Source: Candidatus Bathyarchaeota archaeon
GTDB taxonomy: Archaea; Thermoproteota; Bathyarchaeia; TCS64
DNA length: 64,000 nt
NCBI GenBank assembly: GCA_030739585.1
Contig: JASLYX010000004.1
Location: 62,001-126,000 of the forward strand
Reading direction: 5' to 3'
Under the pieces are notes generated by a model. The model had not been told where the DNA came from. It did not search any database and saw nothing but the letters and a program-made list of their open reading frames with translations. This document shows positions 43,348-51,368 of this stretch, piece by piece. Numbering within the stretch: the first letter of the stretch is position 1; the number at the start of each line of letters is the position of its first letter. A program made the position numbers and the translations under genes.

Positions 43348-44415
43348 CTTCCTCGAGTTGCTCAGCGGGGATATATCGTCCAGGGGAGAGTTCCCCCGGT
43401 TCCCCGTGTACTTCATGAAAAATGTTACCATAACAGCCATGACGAGGAAGCCCGATAGAATCAGGATGAAAACACCAGCTATAGACATTTTTTTATGATT
43501 GGACTTCCCGAGGAGGGCTCTGCTAATGTGACCACCATCCAGCTGCCAAGATGGGATAAGATTAATGAACGTTACTAGGGATCCGACCCACGCCGCGAAG
43601 CCTACCGGGTGGAGAATGATAGTCATATCCTCGGATACGGGTTTTAGAAACGTGGAAAGCCATTCAAGGAACATTGGAAAAGGGAGAGATTGAAAGCGGA
43701 TCCCAGGGAACATTACACTCCATCTATTTACCTCTTCAAGGGTGACGACGAAAGAGAGATTGATCCCCACGATGGCGACGATGATCGTGACTATAAATCC
43801 CATGAGGGGACCGCTGAAGCCCAGGTCGAAAAGGGCGTCCCTGTTGGTGAGGGGTCCCTTCTGGGTGATGACTGCACCGAGTGTGCCCCCCATGCCCGGT
43901 GGGGCTGGAATAAAGTATGGCATGGATGCATCGACGCCTATTAGGATCATGGCTATCTTGTGGCCTAGTTCGTGGAGCCCGAAGATTGCGATAATGGCAA
44001 CTGTAAACATAAGGGCGTTCATGTAAACTGGAGTGTCAGGCATCAAGATCTGGTTTAGCACGGGGTTGTTGCTCCTCAAGTATCCGTCGAGGAAAACTGT
44101 GGCGGTGGTAGCAAGGAATAGAAAAATGCTATTCCTATAGCTTTGAGGGCCCCTTTCACTGATTCTCTTGAGCTCTAACTTGAATCGATCCATATCTTTG
44201 GAGAGCCAAGGTAGGTATCCGTGGGGACGGATTCCCTCGACAAGAGCCTTAAACTGGGGCTTCATGGAGTTCTGGGGGCCTATTGGGGTGATAATATAGG
44301 TGGGGGTGCCCAGATAGAAGTAGCTGTCGTGAACGTTGAAGCGTCCCTCGATGGCTTTCTCAATCTCAGGTTCGGAGATCCGATATGCGGTCAAACCCCT
44401 TGTAGCATCTCCCAT
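43285..44415 (-). CDS. Site-2 protease-type intramembrane metalloprotease (M50)
   Basis: 376-residue multi-span membrane protein. HELGH in LHELGHKIAMILIG supplies two zinc ligands and NLIPSWQLDGGH the third (Asp). The N-terminal ~100 residues are soluble. Such S2P-like proteases cleave transmembrane substrates to release regulators. The 3' end overlaps the LarA-like gene by 63 bp, on the other strand. Substrate unknown. Confidence 0.87.
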   Translation of the reverse strand: MGDATRGLTAYRISEPEIEKAIEGRFNVHDSYFYLGTPTYIITPIGPQNSMKPQFKALVEGIRPHGYLPWLSKDMDRFKLELKRISERGPQSYRNSIFLFLATTATVFLDGYLRSNNPVLNQILMPDTPVYMNALMFTVAIIAIFGLHELGHKIAMILIGVDASMPYFIPAPPGMGGTLGAVITQKGPLTNRDALFDLGFSGPLMGFIVTIIVAIVGINLSFVVTLEEVNRWSVMFPGIRFQSLPFPMFLEWLSTFLKPVSEDMTIILHPVGFAAWVGSLVTFINLIPSWQLDGGHISRALLGKSNHKKMSIAGVFILILSGFLVMAVMVTFFMKYTGNRGNSPLDDISPLSNSRKLLVFFYLGMMITTLVVLAPL

Positions 44416-44502
44416 TCGTTAGTAATGGCTTACTAATATTCTAGATGGGAAGCTAAAAAACCTACTTAATCCCGTCTCTTTAGGCACAGTCTTTAAATCT
44501 CC

Positions 44503-45024
44503 TTGGTCGCGACCATAAGAAAGTCTGAATTGGAGAGTGACAACTTCATGCTCCGGGGATTTAGGCCCAACGACCTGAACAGGGTAATGGACATCAACGT
44601 AGAGTGTCTCCCAGAGAATTACAGCAAGTTCTTTTACAGGGATCTCTACAGACGTTTCCCTGAAACTTTTATCGTGGCAGAGGCCGATGGTCAGATCCAG
44701 GGATATATCATGTGTCGTATTGAGAGGGGACTATCCAAGTTTAAGAGTCTGAGGCCTGCCCGTCTCTGCCACGTGGTCTCTATTGCCGTGAGGGAGCCCT
44801 ACAGGCGTCAGGGGATCGCTAAGGGAATTATGCTGGTGGCCATGGAAAAAGGCCAAGAGACATATGAGGCTTCAGAATGCTATCTTGAGGTCAGGATCTC
44901 GAACGGGCCAGCACTGGTGCTATATGAAAAGCTCGGATTTACGAAAATAAAGCGGAATTACAGTTACTACATGAACGGTGAGGATGCGTGGATGATGGCT
45001 ATCCGTATCCAAATACCTGCCTAG
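44503..45024 (+). CDS. RimI/Ard1-type N-alpha-acetyltransferase
   Basis: GNAT-fold acetyltransferase acting on protein N-termini, 173 aa. Acetyl-CoA loop REPYRRQGIAKGIM; ECYLEVRISNGPALVLYEKLGF is the typical archaeal Ard1/RimI beta5-alpha4. A TATA-like CTTTAAATC lies 4-12 bp before TTG 44503, so the true start is probably TTG 44530 or ATG 44548 (MLRGFRPNDLNRVMDIN). Monocistronic. Confidence 0.9.
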   Translation: MVATIRKSELESDNFMLRGFRPNDLNRVMDINVECLPENYSKFFYRDLYRRFPETFIVAEADGQIQGYIMCRIERGLSKFKSLRPARLCHVVSIAVREPYRRQGIAKGIMLVAMEKGQETYEASECYLEVRISNGPALVLYEKLGFTKIKRNYSYYMNGEDAWMMAIRIQIPA

Positions 45025-45333
45025 TCCAACAAACGATAAATGTTATAGTAGACGGTTAAGGCTAAGCCACTGAAGCAGGCGTTTATAGATAGAGTCGAGG
45101 TTATCATGTGGGTTCTCTTTCTAGAGCCGATGATCATGTTTTATCATTTCACTAGTTCACGGTAAAGTTGTTCCTGGAGCGTCAGGACGTCTACATCCTG
45201 ATGTATGAACCTGAAGAGTAAAATAAAAATGGGAAATAATTCAAACAGCACAGCAGGGGACTCTGGTGACTTTTGGGTCTGTGGCATTTGGCGATAGGTA
45301 TTTAGCCATCCGTTGGTGAAGGGATTGCATATT
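45025..45333. other. Intergenic, nothing recognised
   Basis: About 300 bp, no open frame with recognisable content. A TATA-like GTATTTAG near 45298 points to the downstream cysteine-cluster gene. Confidence 0.4.
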
Positions 45334-45837
45334 ATGGGGGATACTGGTCTCATCCCGTGGACCGAGGTACGCTCTTGGTCCTGTGTGGCCTGCGGCAACT
45401 GCTGTAATGGATATAAGGTGCCCTTGAAAACCGAGGAGTACGCGAAGGTAGCGCAGACCTATGGAACAGGGGTGCTGGAGTTCGGGGTGGGGAGGGTGTT
45501 CCTTCGGAATGGGCGGGGAAATCGGTGTGTCTTCCAGAGGCCTACGGTAGGGCGTTGGATATGTAGTCTCCAGGGGATGAAACCTATGGCGTGCAAACTG
45601 TTCCCGTTCAGGATCCATTCCAAACCCGTGTACAAGCGGGGAGACACTAGTGCGTATCGATATCGGGGGAAGACCTTCCACGTTTACATGGATTCTGCAT
45701 GCAATGGGATCCAGATCGGGAGCCCAACGCCCCGGTTCAGAAGGGAAGTTCTGCCTGAGATAGTACGGATCGGGATGGGGGAACGAATGAAACAAAAGTT
45801 TACGACGTCAAAATATATCTCGTGGACGCCTCCCTGA
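45334..45837 (+). CDS. YkgJ-family cysteine-cluster protein (UPF0153)
   Basis: 167 aa. Cx2Cx2CC motif CVACGNCCNGY followed by RCVF and CSLQGMKPMACKLFPF, the UPF0153 zinc/iron cysteine cluster. Function of the family is unknown; roles in Fe-S handling or metal binding are proposed. ATG 45334 is favoured over TTG 45313 by a TATA-like element about 30 bp upstream. Confidence 0.82.
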   Translation: MGDTGLIPWTEVRSWSCVACGNCCNGYKVPLKTEEYAKVAQTYGTGVLEFGVGRVFLRNGRGNRCVFQRPTVGRWICSLQGMKPMACKLFPFRIHSKPVYKRGDTSAYRYRGKTFHVYMDSACNGIQIGSPTPRFRREVLPEIVRIGMGERMKQKFTTSKYISWTPP

Positions 45838-45850
45838 TGTAAAATTCCGG

Positions 45851-47236
45851 TCAATTTTTACGTGTTTTTTTCTCCCAGTTCTTTCTCTGCTTTGGATGAT
45901 CGGTGAAAAATTGTTCTATGATCTTTTCGACTCGACGTTGGGCTTTAGTTAATGCTTCTCTCTGGTCAATGGTGGTGAGTTTCTTTTCATGTTTCAGTAT
46001 TTTACCGTCGACGATGACCGTGGAGATGTCGTCGCTGGTGGCATAGAGGGCAACGCTGGTTAGGGGATCCATGGTGGGTGTAAGAAAAGGGTTAAGCATA
46101 TCGAAAAGGATGATATCTGCCTTCTTTCCGGGTTCTATTGATCCTACTTTGTCGGCAATGCCCAGGGTTTCAGCTCCGCCCCGGGTTGCAAGTTCTAGGA
46201 GACGGTGGGGGCTGGGGCGGGATGTAAAAGTGTTAGTTGCAAGCATCCCCTCGGAGCCCCCAGCGAGGCGAGCTCTGGTTCTTTGGCCTCTAAGGTTTTG
46301 TCTGAGGAGCTGTAGCATGTCATGAAAATAGTCATCGGTGCCTAGGCCTACGGGTATACCGAGGTCTAGCCATTGAAGGAGGGGATTGGTGACGGCTCTA
46401 CAGTGGAGGATGCCCATGCCCGACTGGGTTATGAGTTTGATGTCGTTTCCTGTGGAGTAAGTGCAGTGTGCACCTGTGAGCCTATCGTTTAGAACACCGA
46501 GGGTCTGTAGGTGTTGGATGGGGGTCTTGCCGTAGAGTCTCCTCACTTGGGTGACTTCCCTCCAGCTCTGGTTGAGGTGTGTGGTCATCATGAGGTCGTG
46601 AGTCTCCGCCAAGTCCTTGCACTTGAGGTAGGTCTCGGGGAGGGCGAGGTCCGCAGCCTTTGGTGCGACGATGGTGGTGATCCGACCTCTAGCTTCTCCT
46701 TCCCATCTCCTGTGGAGGTCGACGGCTCGTTTGAAGGCGGCCTCTCCCTTACCGGGGAGGTACTGGTAGGTTCCGTCCATGAGTTTAACGAGATCGACCT
46801 CCTCGATATCAGCGCCGAGGATGGTCCTGAATCCGGCTTCTTTGACGTTTTTGGCGAATCCGTTTGGATAGGTATAGACAACCATAGCGGTAGTGCATCC
46901 GGCGTGTATGAACTCGGCACAGGAGGAGGGTCCTAGCCATTCCATGTCCTCGGGTCGACGGTAGCCCTCTAGAGGGAGGTTTACCTCGTAAAAGTTGCCT
47001 ATGAGCTCGTAGATTCCACGGAAATACTGTTGGAGGTGGCTGTGAGCGTTGACGAATCCGGGGAGAGCGACCATATGGCGGGCATCGATGATATGCTCGG
47101 GGGCACGGGGGGAATTAACAGTGGGTCCTAAATCAGTGATCACGTCTGCCTCGAGGAGAATGCTTCCCTCCCTGTAGATTGTCCCGTCTCCGTCCATAGT
47201 GGCGATGAAAGCGTTCTTGATTAGGGTCTCTTCCAT
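45851..47236 (-). CDS. Amidohydrolase of the SsnA/AtzA/guanine-deaminase type
   Basis: 461 aa metal-dependent hydrolase. Motifs: PGFVNAHSHLQQYFRG (HxH metal ligands), TTHLNQSW, GAHCTYSTGNDIK and GLGTDDYFHD (Asp). The family deaminates purine or pterin ring amino groups or hydrolyses chlorides. A C-terminal beta sandwich (SVALYATSDDISTVIVDGK) is present. The tail after residue 420 is charged and possibly helical. Converges with the YkgJ gene with 13 bp between stops. Substrate not known. Confidence 0.85.
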   Translation of the reverse strand: MEETLIKNAFIATMDGDGTIYREGSILLEADVITDLGPTVNSPRAPEHIIDARHMVALPGFVNAHSHLQQYFRGIYELIGNFYEVNLPLEGYRRPEDMEWLGPSSCAEFIHAGCTTAMVVYTYPNGFAKNVKEAGFRTILGADIEEVDLVKLMDGTYQYLPGKGEAAFKRAVDLHRRWEGEARGRITTIVAPKAADLALPETYLKCKDLAETHDLMMTTHLNQSWREVTQVRRLYGKTPIQHLQTLGVLNDRLTGAHCTYSTGNDIKLITQSGMGILHCRAVTNPLLQWLDLGIPVGLGTDDYFHDMLQLLRQNLRGQRTRARLAGGSEGMLATNTFTSRPSPHRLLELATRGGAETLGIADKVGSIEPGKKADIILFDMLNPFLTPTMDPLTSVALYATSDDISTVIVDGKILKHEKKLTTIDQREALTKAQRRVEKIIEQFFTDHPKQRKNWEKKTRKN

Positions 47237-47552
47237 GAAGGATACCTATTACGGAGCATACTGGGTGGATGTTGGTTTTAATAGGTGGTGCATAAACTGG
47301 AATGGTTTTATCCGTGATTTTTTTTGGCTGAAATGATCTGGTTTTGGTTTCCAAAGAAAACCTAGGTAGAACCAGTGACTGATCTTGAGTCATAGGAAAT
47401 TTTTTTCAATGGAATAAATCTTGAAGGTCCCTCTTTTTCGCGTTTTCAATAGCACGCGAGTCTATAGAGAAAAGGAGTTTCCGCGAAGGTGAGATTCACT
47501 GAGCCGGGGAGTTTGGAGTATAACGTATTGTAGAGCTCTTCTTCAGCAAACG
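47237..47552. other. Intergenic, nothing recognised
   Basis: Noncoding DNA of about 315 bp between the amidohydrolase promoter side and the end of ttuA; T-rich near 47400-47410. Confidence 0.4.
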
Positions 47553-48503
47553 CTAGCCCTGCGCTTGGAAATTAAAAGTGTGTTTTCTGGGATCTAGCGT
47601 TAGTCCTTGAATGAGTTGACATGCCCGGCAAAGGTGGTCTGAGCTAGGTTCACCACAGGTGGAGCAATTGGTAAGGGGTTTTCTGGTCTGGAAGTTAGGG
47701 GAGATCTTGAGTGCTGTGCGATAAATGGTATGTTTGGTTCCGGGACGTTTGTATTCTAAACGGTTGAGGATGTCCCGAGCATCGTTACGCATAGACTCGT
47801 CTGCGTAAGGGCAAGGGATGGCCTGGAACGGGATTCCCGTGAGGTAGGCGTATAGGGTGGACTCTTTCTCTGGGATTTCGGCAAAAGGTTTGATGCGGCG
47901 AACAAATCCGGGGAGGTTATGGCCCCCGGGGTCGATCTGGGAGAGGCGGTTAGTATCCCCGCGGAGGATATTAAGGAGGGCGGTCTGGGCCATGTCATCT
48001 AGATTATGCGCGGTGGCGAGGCGATCTGAGTCAATATCCTGGGCAGCGGTATTGAGGGCGCGTCTGCGGAGGACCCCGCAGTAGGTGCATGCGTTAAACT
48101 CTTTTTGGATCGCAGAGATCTCGTCCATGGAGTAGCCAAACAGTTTTTTGAAGCTGGTAAGGTGGTGTTCAACTCCAAGTCGTTTGGTGGCCTGGGTGGC
48201 GAGCCGGAGGGCCTCGTCCCTGTAGCCCCCAACGCCTTCATCAATGCTGATTGCTATTAGTGTGGAACGGGGGTGAGCCTGCTGGAGAGTGTGGAGTATC
48301 TCGAGGAGAGCGATGCTGTCCTTGCCACCGGAGAGGCCGAGGGTGATTCTGGAGTCGTATTCCAGCATGTCGTGACGGGCAATTGTATGCCGGACCTTCT
48401 CCTTGATAGTGACGGTGAAGCATAGTCGGCAGAGACGCTCTCCGCTGTAGGGACGGTGGTAGATACTGGGGTTTGCACGGCATCTAGTGCAGGGCTGGGT
48501 CAT
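47553..48503 (-). CDS. ttuA: tRNA 2-thiolation protein TtuA/NcsA
   Basis: tRNA 2-thiouridine synthetase, 316 aa. The N-terminal zinc finger MTQPCTRC...LCRLC and the C-terminal CSTCGEPSS...LCRAC flank the PP-loop GLSGGKDSIALLEIL. CTYCGVLRRRALN and the 4Fe-4S cysteine PCPYADESMRN are in place. It activates tRNA U54 or U34 with ATP and receives sulfur from a ubiquitin-like carrier. A MoaD/ThiS-fold gene lies 42 bp upstream on the same strand, the expected sulfur carrier. Confidence 0.92.
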   Translation of the reverse strand: MTQPCTRCRANPSIYHRPYSGERLCRLCFTVTIKEKVRHTIARHDMLEYDSRITLGLSGGKDSIALLEILHTLQQAHPRSTLIAISIDEGVGGYRDEALRLATQATKRLGVEHHLTSFKKLFGYSMDEISAIQKEFNACTYCGVLRRRALNTAAQDIDSDRLATAHNLDDMAQTALLNILRGDTNRLSQIDPGGHNLPGFVRRIKPFAEIPEKESTLYAYLTGIPFQAIPCPYADESMRNDARDILNRLEYKRPGTKHTIYRTALKISPNFQTRKPLTNCSTCGEPSSDHLCRACQLIQGLTLDPRKHTFNFQAQG

Positions 48504-48545
48504 CCGGTGGTCTTTCTAATGTGCAGGATATAAATCCTGTGCGGG

Positions 48546-48833
48546 TTAACCCCCGTGGGTGACAGAGAGGAGGACTAGGGTGTCGTTGTGGTAGAGAGGG
48601 GTTTCAAGGCCCTGGAGATTACCTATCTCGATGCCATTGAGAAGGATGAGGGTTGCTAGTGGAGTCTCAGTAACAGGATCGAGAAGGACATCTTTCAGGG
48701 GCTGACCGTGGATGTCGATGAGAGTACGGATTGCCTCGTATACATCAGCGCATTCGGGGATAGTGATAGTCTCCCGGACCCTACCCGCGGCGTCCTTGGC
48801 GACCCCCAGCATCTTGATAGCTATCTCGACCAT
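48546..48833 (-). CDS. Ubiquitin-like sulfur carrier / SAMP (MoaD/ThiS fold)
   Basis: 95 aa beta-grasp protein ending in Gly-Gly (THGG), which can be adenylated and thiocarboxylated or conjugated. Adjacent to ttuA, so the probable TtuB-like carrier for tRNA thiolation. VYEAIRTLIDIHGQPLKD and the segment TLVLLSVTHGG match the family. An E1-like activating enzyme is not in the window. Confidence 0.85.
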   Translation of the reverse strand: MVEIAIKMLGVAKDAAGRVRETITIPECADVYEAIRTLIDIHGQPLKDVLLDPVTETPLATLILLNGIEIGNLQGLETPLYHNDTLVLLSVTHGG

Positions 48834-48857
48834 TCATATGCCCCCACGGGTTCGCAA

Positions 48858-48867
48858 CGTATAAATC
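48858..48867. promoter_or_regulatory. Single TATA element centred between two divergent ubiquitin-like genes
   Basis: CGTATAAATC lies about 30 bp from the ATG at 48833 and about 28 bp from the GTG at 48891. Both distances suit leaderless transcription, so one A/T core may direct both genes. Confidence 0.45.
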
Positions 48868-48890
48868 TGCGCGGTCTGGGGATTAGTTGA

Positions 48891-49184
48891 GTGGCGCCTG
48901 TGGAGGTTGAGGTACGGTATTACGCGATGCTACGGGAGGCAGCTGGAACCCGGAGAGAGAAAATAATGCTCCCTGAGGGCTCCAATTTTGGGGATCTCAT
49001 AGGGTTTGTAGTAGTAAAATATGGGCCACTTTTCCTTAGGTATGTCTTCGATAACGAGGGGCGGGAGAGAGATTATCTCAGTTTCATGGTGAACGGGGTG
49101 AGCGTCCATAGTCGGGAGGGCTTCAGCACGCCTCTAGCTGAGGGAGATGTAGTCGCGATTCTGCCTCCGATGGGCGGGGGCTAG
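48891..49184 (+). CDS. Ubiquitin-like small archaeal modifier (MoaD/SAMP type)
   Basis: 97 aa beta-grasp fold protein ending in GlyGlyGly (PPMGGG). VRYYAMLREAAGTRREKIML and FSTPLAEGDVVAILPP match MoaD/SAMP1. May supply sulfur to molybdopterin (tungstopterin for AOR) or modify lysines of proteins. Transcribed divergently from the TtuA-linked carrier. Confidence 0.85.
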   Translation: MAPVEVEVRYYAMLREAAGTRREKIMLPEGSNFGDLIGFVVVKYGPLFLRYVFDNEGRERDYLSFMVNGVSVHSREGFSTPLAEGDVVAILPPMGGG

Positions 49185-49224
49185 GGCACCTAAATTTATT
49201 TAGTTGGTGTCTGGTTGATATGTG

Positions 49225-49299
49225 GGGCTCGTGGTCTAGTCAGGATAAGACGTCAGCTTGCGGAGCTGTTGGTCGTGGGTTCGAATCCCACCGAGCCCG
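49225..49299 (+). tRNA. tRNA-Arg (anticodon GCG)
   Basis: Cloverleaf: acceptor GGGCTCG / CGAGCCC with discriminator G; D-arm GTCT...AGAC; anticodon loop TTGCGGA (anticodon GCG); T-arm GTGGG TTCGAAT CCCAC. The outermost anticodon-stem pair is a T-T mismatch. A TATA box AAATTTATTTAG is at 49192-49203. No CCA is encoded. Its 3' third is duplicated at 50525. Confidence 0.92.
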
Positions 49300-49300
49300 C
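49269..49300 (+). repeat. attL: 32-bp direct repeat in the 3' end of tRNA-Arg
   Basis: Bases 49269-49300 recur exactly at 50525-50556. This is the 3' end of tRNA-Arg including the whole T-arm, a standard integration target. Confidence 0.8.
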
Positions 49301-49373
49301 TTTTCACTCATTCGGACCCTTTTCCACCATTGATAAAGGGTGTTAATACACACACATAGAGCGCCCGCGGTGT

Positions 49374-50186
49374 TCATGGTGCTAAATTATACCCCCGTCG
49401 GTGTCGCTTTGACCATCTCTTCCAACAGTTAATGCAAAGAGACTTCCCAATCGAATCGATTATCTCTCCACATCCACAGCACACGATCCCCTCAAGCATC
49501 GGGTTAGTCACATCGGGCAAATCCCGTTCTCTCATCCAACTTCCCGCCCTCGCCCACGCATTAGACCAATCAGGAGAAATAACAGGCGTGAATCCCTCTC
49601 TCTCAATCGCAAGGACGATCTCTTTCGCTTCCTCCAGCCACCTATATTGGCTAACAGGGTGAAAATCAATAATTAACGCTCTAAGAGAATCTGGAAAATT
49701 ATCCTCAATATGAAAATTATACTCCCCGCCCTCAACATCAATCTTCACGATGGTAGCATCCTTGATCGCATCAGAATATTTTACTGCGGGAACAGTAATC
49801 GCTTTCTTATTACTGAACGATAAAATGGTGCTATTCGTGACCCCTATACCCGACGAGACGTGTAATGTAGCTTCTTCTCTATCGTTTCCAACTATAGCTG
49901 CGTGTATTGGCTTGAAATTAGGAAGCTTCAACTTGGTACATATCTGATACGAGGAAGGAGTGGGCTCATACGCGATCACTTTTGATACAGGAAACCTGGC
50001 ACAGCGAATACTATACTGTCCCATATAGGCTCCAATATCGACTACATTATCAGAATAATGAAGAGGAATCGATCTACACTCCCTCATAGAAGGAATGAAC
50101 GGCTTTTCACCATCCTTAGTGACCATAAATAAACCACCCGGGACATCATTCGACCTAACATATCTATATTCTAAAACGGAAGACAA
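49374..50186 (-). CDS. FkbM-family SAM methyltransferase with C-terminal zinc ribbon
   Basis: 270 aa. SAM-binding motif VVDIGAYMGQYSIRCARFP and the FkbM motif IVKIDVEGGEYNFHIEDN, then a C-terminal CCGCGEIIDSIGKSLCINCW zinc ribbon not usual for the family. FkbM enzymes methylate sugar or peptide hydroxyls, often in surface glycan loci. It is the cargo gene of the tRNA-Arg island. The start is a TTG at 50186. Codon usage is more A/T-rich than the flanking chromosome. Confidence 0.85.
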   Translation of the reverse strand: MSSVLEYRYVRSNDVPGGLFMVTKDGEKPFIPSMRECRSIPLHYSDNVVDIGAYMGQYSIRCARFPVSKVIAYEPTPSSYQICTKLKLPNFKPIHAAIVGNDREEATLHVSSGIGVTNSTILSFSNKKAITVPAVKYSDAIKDATIVKIDVEGGEYNFHIEDNFPDSLRALIIDFHPVSQYRWLEEAKEIVLAIEREGFTPVISPDWSNAWARAGSWMRERDLPDVTNPMLEGIVCCGCGEIIDSIGKSLCINCWKRWSKRHRRGYNLAP

Positions 50187-50189
50187 TCT

Positions 50190-50342
50190 CTAATCCTCCC
50201 CAATTTCATACCCCAGATGAATGTGGCTGATAGGGTTACCAATATGTCTAGTCTTCTCCGCAATCTTCTGCTCCAAAAGCATCGCAACGCCTGAACATCC
50301 TCCTCGTCTTTCAAGTGAACTATAATCCTTCGGTAATCTCAT
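50190..50342 (-). CDS. Small island protein (50 aa), unknown
   Basis: ATG 50342 to TAG 50190. Starts MRLPKDYSSLERRGGCSGVA and ends HIHLGYEIGED. It overlaps the upstream truncated frame (TAATG) and sits 3 bp ahead of the FkbM start, so the three form a coupled unit. No family recognised. Confidence 0.4.
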   Translation of the reverse strand: MRLPKDYSSLERRGGCSGVAMLLEQKIAEKTRHIGNPISHIHLGYEIGED

Positions 50343-50485
50343 TAACACCTCTGGGAGTATCTGATGAAATACCTAAGTATAAGAATGGAAAGAGTGTAGC
50401 CGATATTGTAAGCTGGGAAAAATAAGGTTCCAAATCCCCATAGCACCCTAATCTTTGCGGGAACTCGTTTCTTATCAAATGCCAA
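50342..50485 (-). pseudogene. Truncated C-terminal frame next to attR, membrane-associated
   Basis: Frame of about 47 codons, LAFDKKRVPAKIRVLWGFG then FFPAYNIGYTLSILILRYFI, stop TAA. It looks like the C-terminal end of a membrane protein whose N-terminal part is missing because attR begins shortly upstream. Could also be a short gene from TTG 50485. Low certainty. Confidence 0.3.
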
Positions 50486-50524
50486 AGTGAAACAAAAAAG
50501 GGAAGGAGACGGGTGATATCTCCA

Positions 50525-50556
50525 TTGGTCGTGGGTTCGAATCCCACCGAGCCCGC
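50525..50556 (+). repeat. attR: 32-bp copy of the tRNA-Arg 3' end
   Basis: Exact copy of 49269-49300; here it is not part of a complete tRNA. Marks the right end of the island. The frame that runs through this copy is not a gene. Confidence 0.8.
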
Positions 50557-50718
50557 CATTTGCTAAATCCATGATATTTTTTCGACCCCGATTATAGTAA
50601 AGATATCTCAATACACGTTTCTATTAGGAAAGGAGGATTATAGATCCAAGAGCGCTATGAACTCAATATTTAACCTCAAGAGTCTGGGAAAAAAGCTGAT
50701 AATTATGGCTAGAGTTGG

Positions 50719-50997
50719 TTAGATGGCGGTCGCGAAAGGTATTTCCTCAGAGGTACTCTTAGAGTCTGGATCTAGGATTATCAGGGTCAAAGTGGAGATG
50801 ACTCCCTCTATTTGTTCAATCTGCTTCTGCACCAGTTCCTCGATGGCGGACATTGTCTCTGTAGAAACTAATAGGAATACCTCGTAGATGCCATCGATCA
50901 CGTGGGCTTCGGTGACCTCACTTAGGGCAACTAAGTCTGCGTAGACCTTCTCAACCTCCCTATTCTCGACCTTGATGACCACAAAAGCTGATGCCAT
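50719..50997 (-). CDS. Stand-alone Lrp/AsnC ligand-binding (RAM) domain protein
   Basis: 92 aa; only the RAM/ACT-like domain. AFVVIKVENREVEKVYADLV, VTEAHVIDGIYEVFLLVS and IEGVISTLTLIILD follow the family pattern. Presumably an oligomeric ligand sensor without its own DNA-binding part. Similar in kind to the protein at 27968 but not close in sequence. Confidence 0.82.
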   Translation of the reverse strand: MASAFVVIKVENREVEKVYADLVALSEVTEAHVIDGIYEVFLLVSTETMSAIEELVQKQIEQIEGVISTLTLIILDPDSKSTSEEIPFATAI

Positions 50998-51114
50998 TTA
51001 ACGTACGCCAGAATAATCGGAATGGTTCCTGCTTATAATTCATATGGATGTCGACGCGAATGGGTTCAGGTACACGATAGGTTAAAATTACGGGGAAAGG
51101 GTAGATCAATCCGC

Positions 51115-51187
51115 GCCGGGTTGGCTGAGCGGTTTAGGCGTCCGCCTGCAGAGCGGATCTACGGGGGTTCGAATCCCTCGCCCGGCT
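51115..51187 (+). tRNA. tRNA-Cys (anticodon GCA)
   Basis: Acceptor GCCGGGT / GCCCGGC with T discriminator, anticodon stem TCCGC/GCGGA, anticodon loop CTGCAGA (GCA), T-loop TTCGAAT. TATA-like GTTAAAATTA at 51081-51090, 25-34 bp upstream. No encoded CCA (next bases CCA at 51188 belong to downstream sequence or the 3' end). Confidence 0.92.
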
Positions 51188-51310
51188 CCAATACATTTAA
51201 GAGAATTTTCAATTTTGCGTCTCTTTTAGGACAACTTAAGGTATACAGTACACTCGATCACGACTCTCTATATCCTAAGGTGAAACATACATCGAGAATG
51301 AAGGTTGGAA

Positions 51311-51368
51311 TATATAGGTACGCCAGTGTTTTGGGCAAAGGTGCGAGGCTCGCCTTGGCACCTATATA
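51311..51368. promoter_or_regulatory. Bulged inverted repeat with TATATA arms between tRNA-Cys and the superoxide reductase gene
   Basis: Left arm TATATAGGTACGCCA (51311-51325), right arm TGGCACCTATATA (51356-51368), pairing over 13 bp with a 2-nt bulge. A second near palindrome, GCGAGGCTCGC, sits in the loop. It may be a structured RNA or a pair of outward/inward TATA boxes. The rest of 51188-51525 shows no gene. Confidence 0.4.

Larger units (their letters stand above)
49301..50556. mobile_element. 1.26-kb genomic island integrated into tRNA-Arg
   Basis: Bounded by 32-bp direct repeats (49269-49300 and 50525-50556), the right one a copy of the tRNA 3' end without the tRNA 5' part. Interior DNA is more A/T-rich than the host and encodes an FkbM methyltransferase, a small protein and a truncated frame on one strand. 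No integrase is inside, so it is either the remainder of a larger element or mobilised in trans. A relic tyrosine integrase lies at 60907. Confidence 0.75.

Noticed and set aside
50320-50611. Two reverse frames over attR that look like conserved proteins (GFEPTT / GGIRTHDQW types)
   Set aside because: These peptides are the translated tRNA 3' end, a well-known false gene.
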